The notes under the pieces are model-generated. The model was not told the DNA's origin. It worked only from the letters and a program-made list of their open reading frames with translations, and did not search any database. A stretch of 20,178 bases of DNA, from positions 1 through 20,178 of the forward strand of contig CAZCOH010000026.1 in the NCBI GenBank assembly GCA_964500645.1, written 5' to 3'. The translations under genes and the position numbers were made by a program. Shown piece after piece: positions 14,276 to 20,178 of the stretch; the first letter of the stretch is position 1, and every line of letters begins with the position of its first letter. The DNA is from CAYFIW01 sp964500645. Lineage in GTDB: Bacteria > Chloroflexota > Dehalococcoidia > Lucifugimonadales > UBA826.

Positions 14276-14746
14276 TTGAATAATCCATTAATGACTAATA
14301 GAAATCCTAGAAGACATGGTCATCCGAGCGAAATTTCTTCTAGAAGAATAATAAGGTTGGCTGTAGGTCTTGATAGGCCGTCAACCTCTGTGGGTCCGGA
14401 TATGACCGATGATGGCTTATACGTAATAAGCGTGGCTGCGAGATTGTTGGAAATGCATCCTCAAACTCTCAGAAAATATGAGAGAGCGGGTCTTATAAGG
14501 CCTACCAGAACGGTAGGCATGCTACGACTTTATTCTGAGGAAGACATAATAAAACTTAGATTGATAAAACATCTAGTAAGTGATCTGGGATTAAATATAG
14601 CTGGGGTTGAACTCGCTTTGGGGATGTTCAATCAGATGTTAAAAATGCGCTCTCTTCTTAATCAAAATAACAGCAACGACAACAACATATATATGGAAAA
14701 ATGCCTTGATGAGATGTTTTCAGTCTTAAAAGTCAGACCATCTTAG
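14276..14746 (+). CDS. hspR: MerR-family heat-shock repressor, HspR-like
   Basis: DNA-binding repressor of chaperone genes. The winged-helix core at about 48-115 is strongly HspR-like: YVISVAARLLEMHPQTLRKYERAGLIRP, then RLYSEEDIIKLRLIKHLVSDLGLNIAGVELAL. In actinobacteria HspR binds HAIR boxes with DnaK as co-repressor, so the dnaK operon senses free chaperone. The C-terminal part (about 118-156) is short, with a likely helix and an Asn-rich linker. The N-terminus is unusual: about 45 residues, basic then Ser/Pro-rich, precede the domain. The frame opens at TTG 14276; ATG 14291 and ATG 14402 (MTDDGLYVIS) are alternatives, and the last would remove the extension. No start has a strong ribosome site. 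It is followed after 65 nt by grpE. Confidence 0.85.
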   Translation: MNNPLMTNRNPRRHGHPSEISSRRIIRLAVGLDRPSTSVGPDMTDDGLYVISVAARLLEMHPQTLRKYERAGLIRPTRTVGMLRLYSEEDIIKLRLIKHLVSDLGLNIAGVELALGMFNQMLKMRSLLNQNNSNDNNIYMEKCLDEMFSVLKVRPS

Positions 14747-14811
14747 TGTTTTACTCATGTTTGGCGTCGACAAAACACAGCATATTATCACGATGTTGAC
14801 GGAGATTTTAA

Positions 14812-15426
14812 TTGAACGAAAAACTGAATGATGACTCTAATGAGAATCTTGAATTAGACCCGAAAGATGCCGTGTCAGGTTCTGGAGACTCTGATGAACT
14901 GGAGTTTGACAAAGAGCATTTTGATGAAATCGTTAGGGAAAAAGAACAATTTCGGTCAATAGCCCAGCGAGCCCAGGCGGATCTAGTAAATTACAGAAAC
15001 AGAGCGACTCAAGAACTTGAAGAAGCAAGACGCACTGTAAAATTTGGACTTCTTACCAGATTTTTGGCAATTGCCGATGATCTTTCAAGAGCAGTAGATA
15101 GCGTGCCTGATGACGCTGATCAAAATTGGTCTGCAGGTATATTGCTTGTATTGCGGAATTTAGAAAATATATTTGAGATGGAAGGCGTAAAAAAAATAAA
15201 TGCTTTGGGGACGCAGTTTGACCCTTACCTACACGAAGCTCTTTTGTACGAAGAAAATGAAGATGCAAATGAAGGCGAAATAATGACTGTGATACAGGAA
15301 GGTTATTCGATAAACGATAGAATTCTGAGACCGTCACGTGTTGTGGTAGCTCAGTCTCTAAATGTTGAAGAAACTTTAGCTGACGAACTTAAAACTGACC
15401 AAGTAAATGAACAGGAGGAAGACTAA
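14812..15426 (+). CDS. grpE: DnaK nucleotide-exchange factor GrpE
   Basis: Cytoplasmic co-chaperone dimer that releases ADP from DnaK. The 204 residues show an acidic disordered N-terminus (about 1-40), a long helix with the coiled-coil stretch RAQADLVNYRNRATQEL, and the C-terminal beta domain with FDPYLHEALLYEE, MTVIQEGYSINDRILRPSRVVVAQ. The last segment is the GrpE signature, here with NDRILRPSRV. Start is TTG 14812, with GGAG 7 nt upstream. The stop overlaps the dnaK start by one base (TAATG), so translation is coupled. The acidic tail (EEDD-like) is usual. Confidence 0.95.
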   Translation: MNEKLNDDSNENLELDPKDAVSGSGDSDELEFDKEHFDEIVREKEQFRSIAQRAQADLVNYRNRATQELEEARRTVKFGLLTRFLAIADDLSRAVDSVPDDADQNWSAGILLVLRNLENIFEMEGVKKINALGTQFDPYLHEALLYEENEDANEGEIMTVIQEGYSINDRILRPSRVVVAQSLNVEETLADELKTDQVNEQEED

Positions 15427-17342
15427 TGCCGAAAATACTCGGTATTGATTTGGGGACCACGAATTCGTGCATAGCTATCATTGAAGGTGGTGAACCAAGA
15501 GTAATAGAAAATGCAGAGGGTAATAGGACAACCCCTTCTGTAGTAGGTATAAATCCACGATCAGATGAACGTTATGTGGGTACAACTGCTAAAAGGCAGG
15601 CAGTCACAAATCCTGACAATACTGTTTTTTCGGCGAAAAGATTTATGGGTATGAAGTTTGATGATGAATCTGTAGAACGTAACACTTCTCTCGTTCCATA
15701 CAAAGTTGTTAAACATTCAAATGGGGATGCCCATGTGGAAATGGGAGGAAAAACTTACGCTCCTCCTGAAGTATCAGCAATGATATTACAAAAGCTTAAA
15801 CAAGATGCAGAATCTAAAATTGGTGAGGATATTACTCAGGCAGTGATAACTGTACCTGCATATTTTAATGACAGCCAAAGGAACGCCACAAGGGACGCTG
15901 GAAAAATTGCGGGTCTAGAGGTTCTACGTATTATAAATGAGCCTACAGCTGCTGCTCTGGCCTATGGACTTGAAGACGATAAAGATCAACTTATAGCTGT
16001 CTTTGACTTAGGGGGTGGGACTTTTGATGTGACCATACTTCAGATGGGTGATGGAGTATTTGAAGTTAAAGCCACAAATGGGGACACTCATTTGGGAGGG
16101 GATGACTTTGATCAGGCAATAATCGATTGGATATGTGACAAATTCAAGCAAGATCAAGGAATAGACTTGAAAAACGACAGAATGGCTTTACAGAGGCTTA
16201 GAGAGTCTGCTGAAAGAGCTAAGATTGAGCTGTCAACATTGATGCAGACTGAGATAAACTTACCGTTTATAACGGCAGATGCTTCTGGTCCAAAACATTT
16301 AGTTGAAACGTTGCAGAGATCTACACTTGAACAACTTGTTGATGATTTGATCAAGAGGACCATAGAACCCTGTAAAAAAGCTATGGAAGACGCAGGCGTG
16401 GCTAAAAAGGACATAGCCGAGATAATCCTAGTAGGTGGCATGACACGAATGCCCTCCGTTCAACAGGCAGTGGAAGAGTACTTTGGAAAGGAATCACATC
16501 AAGGGGTTAATCCTGATGAGGTTGTTGCCGTTGGCGCAGCCATACAAGCTGGTGTTTTACAGGGAGACGTTCAGGACATTCTCCTTCTAGATGTTACCCC
16601 TCTGACTTTGGGAATAGAAACTTTGGGCTCAGTAACCACTCCATTAATACCTAGAAACACTACTATTCCAACCTCTAAGAGTGAGACTTTTACAACAGCG
16701 GCAGACAACCAACCTTCAGTAGAAGTTCATGTTCTGCAAGGTGAAAGGTCCATGGCTTCAGAGAATAAAACAATAGGGAGATTTAATTTAGATGGGATAT
16801 TGCCGGCACCTCGTGGAGTTCCTCAGGTCGAAGTAACATTCGATATTGATGCTAATGGAATTTTAAATGTTTCTGCAAAAGACCAGGGGACAGGTAAAGA
16901 ACAAAGTATAACCATTACAGCTAGTTCAGGATTGTCCCAAGATGAAATAGACAGAATGGTGGATGAAGCTGAACAGAATGCTGAGCAGGACGCTCAAAAA
17001 AGAAAATATGTGGAGATCCGAAATGGTGCTGAAACCGCTGTATATGCGGCGGAGAAGATGATTACTGAGAACGAAGAACACATTTCAGAAGAGTTAAAAT
17101 CTGATCTTGAAGGTAAAATAGGCGCAGTTAAGTCAGCTCTTGAGGGTGAGGATTCTGCTGCTATAGACGGAGCTCTTCAGGAGCTTCAGGAAACCGTTCA
17201 GAAAGTAGGCCAAGAGGTTTATAGCAAGACAGGAAATGTACCAGGATCTGAAGAGGAATCAGGATCTGAAAATCCAGGTAGTGAGGCTGGTGCAGAAGAA
17301 GATAACGACAACACTGTAGAGGGCGAATATAGAGAAGTTTAG
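15426..17342 (+). CDS. dnaK: Molecular chaperone DnaK (Hsp70)
   Basis: ATP-dependent chaperone of 638 residues, the normal bacterial length. The nucleotide-binding domain shows ILGIDLGTTNSCIAI (4-18), VITVPAYFNDSQRNATRDAG (about 140), IINEPTAAALAYGL, DLGGGTFDVTIL and ILVGGMTRMPSVQQ. The substrate domain follows the DVTPLTLGIETLG linker (near 390-402), and a helical lid ends in a Gly/Ser/Glu-rich tail with EGEYREV, close to the usual EEVKDK-type end. AGGAGG precedes the ATG by 7 nt, inside grpE, giving strong coupled initiation. No dnaJ follows: the next gene is on the other strand after a long palindrome. Expression is probably driven from the hspR promoter. Confidence 0.98.
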   Translation: MPKILGIDLGTTNSCIAIIEGGEPRVIENAEGNRTTPSVVGINPRSDERYVGTTAKRQAVTNPDNTVFSAKRFMGMKFDDESVERNTSLVPYKVVKHSNGDAHVEMGGKTYAPPEVSAMILQKLKQDAESKIGEDITQAVITVPAYFNDSQRNATRDAGKIAGLEVLRIINEPTAAALAYGLEDDKDQLIAVFDLGGGTFDVTILQMGDGVFEVKATNGDTHLGGDDFDQAIIDWICDKFKQDQGIDLKNDRMALQRLRESAERAKIELSTLMQTEINLPFITADASGPKHLVETLQRSTLEQLVDDLIKRTIEPCKKAMEDAGVAKKDIAEIILVGGMTRMPSVQQAVEEYFGKESHQGVNPDEVVAVGAAIQAGVLQGDVQDILLLDVTPLTLGIETLGSVTTPLIPRNTTIPTSKSETFTTAADNQPSVEVHVLQGERSMASENKTIGRFNLDGILPAPRGVPQVEVTFDIDANGILNVSAKDQGTGKEQSITITASSGLSQDEIDRMVDEAEQNAEQDAQKRKYVEIRNGAETAVYAAEKMITENEEHISEELKSDLEGKIGAVKSALEGEDSAAIDGALQELQETVQKVGQEVYSKTGNVPGSEEESGSENPGSEAGAEEDNDNTVEGEYREV

Positions 17343-17372
17343 TTTTTGGGATTTATCTTTAACATATTGATG

Positions 17373-17422
17373 AATTTTCAGTTGTCCAATGTAACATTAT
17401 TTACATTGGACAACTGAAAATT
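17373..17422. repeat. Perfect 22-bp inverted repeat between dnaK and the DUF3500 gene
   Basis: The arm at 17373-17394 is exactly complementary to 17401-17422, with loop CATTAT (17395-17400). It lies 30 nt after the dnaK stop and 24 nt after the stop of the convergent DUF3500 gene. A bidirectional terminator is the natural guess. However, the arms begin T-rich and end A-rich on both strands, the reverse of intrinsic terminators, and GC is low. It may stop transcription, protect 3' ends, or be the remains of a small palindromic element. Confidence 0.85.
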
Positions 17423-17446
17423 ATGCAGAACAATTAAATGAATTTC

Positions 17447-18433
17447 CTATAGCACGTGATATGCAAGAAGGTGTTGTCGCATAATATCTTCGGCAAAGTC
17501 ATTGTCGACATCACGCCATACAGAATGGATATGGTTTGCGCCTCCCTGCCTGTTGTCAAACTCGACGACGAAATTTCCTCCATGCAAACGATAGTAGTGT
17601 TCTTGTCCCATTTCAGTGCCACCAGCCCAAGCGAAAAACACGTTTTCTAACCCATATTCTTTGAGTTCTTTCATCTTTCTGTCGGCTAGTTCGTCAGGTA
17701 CTTGGTTTATATATTCAGATATGAGACTGGATACTATGGTTTTTTGGGTGTTGTTCATTTTTCCAATCGACAGGCCTTCCTCTTTTGGTAGGCTTACCTT
17801 AGTGCTGTTATAGGTGAGAATGTCATACGGAGCCTCTCCGTAGATGATAGCCTTACTTTTTTGTCCAGTATCGAGGTTATTCAACAGGTCGAAAGCTATG
17901 TCTTCACGATCACTAAGTATTCTTAATCCTTCACTAGGTCCGCTTCTAACTTCTGCAGGATTGGCTCCAAAGAAAAATGGCGTCATTGAAATGACTTCAT
18001 CTTTCCAAATACTGAAGTGGAGAGAAACATGATGACCTTCTGCTCTCCAAGCCCATGGGTCTTCCCCTCCTGGGATACCAAATATGGTGAAGTAATAGAG
18101 TTCAGGGTCTCTTTTAAATGATTTGACGCCTCTCTCTTTTTCTATTGGACCTAGAACACTTTCTAGATCAATTATTTTCCTTGCTTGTTGGTACGATCTT
18201 TCGGTGAGACCAGTGGCCATAAGAATAAAGGCAAGGTCACGTTGGGTAGAGTTCATATCCCTGAGCGCCAAACCATGTCGATTCATGGGAGGGTAGTACC
18301 AAAACAATCTCTCGCCATCCAGATATTCAAAGCATGCTTTGTCTTTTTGGTCAGAAGACAGGCTTTCCAGAAAGTCACGCCCTGCTTCGTTCATTCTCTG
18401 TACAAGTGTCAGATTAGCTTGTGATGTTGCCAT
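17447..18433 (-). CDS. DUF3500-family protein
   Basis: A 328-residue protein of the DUF3500 family, whose function is not established. Family marks include YYPPMNRHGLALRDM (46-60), WRAEGHHVSLHFS (129-141) with H134, H135 and H139, FFGANPAEV (154-162), and near the C-terminus HYYRLHGGNFVVEFDN and GANHIHSVWRDVDNDF. The many conserved histidines and acidic residues suggest a metal-binding enzyme, but that is inference. There is no signal peptide, although some relatives are described as secreted; here it looks cytosolic. GGAGGTGG precedes the ATG, a strong site. The PAL-like NHL gene lies 98 nt upstream on the same strand, and co-transcription is possible. Confidence 0.85.
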   Translation of the reverse strand: MATSQANLTLVQRMNEAGRDFLESLSSDQKDKACFEYLDGERLFWYYPPMNRHGLALRDMNSTQRDLAFILMATGLTERSYQQARKIIDLESVLGPIEKERGVKSFKRDPELYYFTIFGIPGGEDPWAWRAEGHHVSLHFSIWKDEVISMTPFFFGANPAEVRSGPSEGLRILSDREDIAFDLLNNLDTGQKSKAIIYGEAPYDILTYNSTKVSLPKEEGLSIGKMNNTQKTIVSSLISEYINQVPDELADRKMKELKEYGLENVFFAWAGGTEMGQEHYYRLHGGNFVVEFDNRQGGANHIHSVWRDVDNDFAEDIMRQHLLAYHVL

Positions 18434-18531
18434 ATTAAACCACCTCCATGAATGTTGTATTCAACCTCTTTAAATATTTTTTTACTGACAATTTGACGCA
18501 AGGTTAGCACCAGACAGAAAAATTATCCAAC

Positions 18532-19485
18532 TCAAACCACTTTTTTTAGTTTCTGGAAGCTTCTAACGTTTTCGGGAGGTTCCATGAAATGACTAATATT
18601 TGTTCTGGCAACCTCGGCAACGTAAATATCAGAATGGGAATCTAGACAAATTCCGTGGGGAGCTATGAATTGTCCATGATTCATACCGTAACCGTTATGA
18701 CCAATTCTCTGTACTATTTGCCCTTTTTTGTCCAGTACGCTGATACGGGGGCCAATATTAGGAACATTTTTACTTGTTGAAACCCCATATCCTAGTTCAG
18801 CGACGTAAATGTTTTCTGATTTATCGATGTATATTGCACAAGGTCTATGTACGTTTGCCCAAAGGGCCTCAAATTTGCCCTGTTGGTTAAATACTTGTAT
18901 TCGGTGGTTTTCTCTGTCGCAAACATATAGGTAGCCTTCTTTATCGGTGGCAATATTATGAACGATATTGAATTCAGATTCTCCTACACCTGGTTCTCCC
19001 CAAGACTCTATATACTCACCCTCTATTGAATATCTGTGTATGCGTGAGTTACCGTACCCGTCCGTAACAAAGATGTCGCCGGTTTTTGGGTCTGAGGCGG
19101 TATGCGTGCATCGATTAAATGGGAATCCGCTGAAAGGGTCTGATGGGTTTCCTGCCGATCCTAATGTCAGCAAGATTTCCCCGTCTAGTGTGCATTGGCG
19201 AACAGTGTGGTCGCCGTCGTCAGTACAATAGATGGTTTGATCTGGACCTAGACTAAGGCCATGAGGCCTAACGAATATTCCCTCTCCCCAGGATTTTAGA
19301 AAGTTACCGTGCTTATCAAAGACAATCATTGGATGTTCACCGCGATTAAACACGTAAACATTATCTTCATGGTCTGTAATGACGCTTGCCGTCTCAGGCC
19401 ATGAGTAACCATCGGGCATTTTTTCCCAATTCTCTATAAACTCGTATCTGAAATCTCCGCTGCCTATACTAGACGAACTAGTCAT
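18532..19485 (-). CDS. NHL-repeat beta-propeller, peptidyl-amidoglycolate-lyase-like
   Basis: A 317-residue six-bladed NHL propeller. Repeats such as DIFVTDGYGNSRIHRYSIEGEYIESWGEPG, YLYVCDRENHRIQVFNQQGKF and NIYVAELG are clear when read blade by blade. It resembles the lyase part of peptidylglycine alpha-amidating enzymes: three His in equivalent blade positions (H75 in PHGLSLGPD, H176 in VHNIATD, H277 in PHGICLDS) are about 101 residues apart, close to the spacing of the three zinc-binding His of that lyase. No signal peptide is present, so in this organism it would act in the cytosol and is unlikely to amidate secreted peptides. AAGGA stands about 9 nt before the ATG. Bacterial homologues are common in catabolic gene sets, but their substrates are largely unknown. 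Confidence 0.82.
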   Translation of the reverse strand: MTSSSSIGSGDFRYEFIENWEKMPDGYSWPETASVITDHEDNVYVFNRGEHPMIVFDKHGNFLKSWGEGIFVRPHGLSLGPDQTIYCTDDGDHTVRQCTLDGEILLTLGSAGNPSDPFSGFPFNRCTHTASDPKTGDIFVTDGYGNSRIHRYSIEGEYIESWGEPGVGESEFNIVHNIATDKEGYLYVCDRENHRIQVFNQQGKFEALWANVHRPCAIYIDKSENIYVAELGYGVSTSKNVPNIGPRISVLDKKGQIVQRIGHNGYGMNHGQFIAPHGICLDSHSDIYVAEVARTNISHFMEPPENVRSFQKLKKVV

Positions 19486-19662
19486 GTTAAATATCCTTGG
19501 GAATGTTCTGGGTTTTTACACATAGTCAGGCCGGCATTATATATAACCAACCGTCTTTAAAGGCAATGTACTGATAAACTCTACCCAGTTGTAATATGGT
19601 AATAAAAAGTTTTTCGTCAATTAATCCTATACGAGTTAGTATTATTTCCAGGAGGGATGTGT

Positions 19663-20106
19663 ATGTTGCAAGCAAATGAAGGTTCAGTTGTATCTATGAG
19701 ATTAAATGTCGGAAGTCGCAAGCCTATGAAAGAAGTTGATAGTGCACGTGTTATAACCGGACAAGGTATTGAAGGTGATAGACATCTAAAAGTAGATGGC
19801 TCGCGATCGAGACGACAAATACTCATTATGGATCGTGAAACATTAGGTAATTTTTCTTTGGACGATGGGATAATTCGTGAAAATATCACTGTTGTTGGCA
19901 TGGATTTTTCATCGATAGATGCTGGCGATAGGGTATCTATAGGGCGAGAGGTAGTATTGGAGATAACGGGGGAATGCGAGCCATGTGCTCGTATGGATGA
20001 GATAAGAGCGGGCTTGCAGAATGAATTGGATGGCCAAAGAGGCATGCTTGCATATGCCGAAAAGGGAGGATTAATTTCTGTTGGCGACGCCATTAGCGTG
20101 AAATAA
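19663..20106 (+). CDS. Stand-alone MOSC-domain protein
   Basis: A 147-residue protein consisting of a MOSC domain only, the domain found at the end of molybdenum-cofactor sulfurases and in YiiM/YcbX and mARC. Family points are VITGQGIEGDRHLK (30-43), RQILIMDRETL (51-61), ENITVVGMDFSSIDAGDRVSIG (in two parts, 73-94) and the conserved cysteine region ITGECEPCARMDEI (101-114, C105 and C108). Such proteins handle Moco or related thiol/sulfur chemistry; the exact reaction is unknown here. I choose ATG 19663 because GGAGGG ends 6 nt before it; the ATG at 19657 would touch the ribosome site. It is divergent from the NHL gene. The stop is TAA 20104-20106; the 72 nt that remain show no gene. Confidence 0.9.
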   Translation: MLQANEGSVVSMRLNVGSRKPMKEVDSARVITGQGIEGDRHLKVDGSRSRRQILIMDRETLGNFSLDDGIIRENITVVGMDFSSIDAGDRVSIGREVVLEITGECEPCARMDEIRAGLQNELDGQRGMLAYAEKGGLISVGDAISVK

Positions 20107-20178
20107 CTAAATTTTTGCTTGTGTGTGTTTATTTACATTAATAAGTTGATCTTCCACCACTGATGTCGAACGCCGCTC

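Noticed and set aside
14216..17401. A 13-bp exact match (ATGTAACATTATT) between the hspR promoter region and the palindrome loop region
   Set aside because: A 13-mer shared once within an AT-rich 20-kb window is expected by chance several times; nothing else around the two sites is alike.
1..20178. Search for CRISPR arrays, insertion sequences, prophage genes or a defence island
   Set aside because: No spaced repeats, transposase, integrase, phage structural or restriction/toxin genes are seen; the genes are housekeeping and catabolic.

Overview
The window looks like a draft genome fragment of an uncultured, moderately AT-rich bacterium. A run of exactly 100 N marks an assembly gap inside one gene. 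The mix of families (an HspR-type regulator ahead of grpE-dnaK, a Cys-type CcmE, a cytosolic reductive-dehalogenase-like Fe-S protein, DUF3500, DUF6282, a PAL-like NHL protein, an OFA-type MFS carrier and several TTG starts) fits a marine Chloroflexota such as the SAR202 clade. That placement is inference from gene content; no rRNA or marker tree is available. TGA is used as a normal stop by several intact genes, so the genetic code is standard.

Layout. (1) 1-1056, minus: a secreted protein of unknown function running off the left edge, 352 open codons. Its promoter region (1057-1450) holds a perfect 15-bp tandem duplication and a small hairpin. (2) 1451-3245, plus: rsmG (16S rRNA m7G methyltransferase) and a flippase-like/UPF0104 membrane protein 13 nt downstream. 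(3) 3443-4967, plus: a cytosolic RdhA/QueG-like double [4Fe-4S] protein and a 68-residue orphan, preceded by an operator-like palindrome. (4) 5128-6819, plus: ilvD of branched-chain amino acid synthesis. (5) 6933-8359, plus: ccmC, a CcmD-like protein and ccmE, the haem-handling part of System I cytochrome c maturation. CcmE is the Cys (CxxxY) variant. (6) 8415-11968, minus: a probable operon of MDR dehydrogenase, amidase (interrupted by the gap) and MFS carrier, which reads as an uptake-and-degradation unit for a small organic amide or acid. (7) 12096-12500, plus: a DUF423 membrane protein broken by one in-frame TGA. (8) 12508-13996, minus: a HAD phosphatase overlapping a DUF6282 amidohydrolase-fold protein that seems to lack several metal ligands. 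(9) 14276-17342, plus: hspR-grpE-dnaK, with a HAIR-like dyad over a candidate -35 upstream of hspR. (10) 17447-19485, minus: DUF3500 and a PAL-like NHL propeller, separated from dnaK by a perfect 22-bp palindrome. (11) 19663-20106, plus: a stand-alone MOSC protein.

Most genes are ordinary housekeeping or catabolic families. The parts most worth a second look are the HspR regulatory arrangement with its HAIR-like dyad, the Cys-type CcmE in a split ccm cluster, the Tat-less RdhA-like protein with its own operator-like dyad, the single-codon lesion in DUF423, the ligand-poor DUF6282 protein and the palindrome after dnaK. I see no tRNA, rRNA, CRISPR array, insertion sequence or prophage. I also see no clear multi-gene system that could be called new; the novelty is in the details of individual genes and sites.
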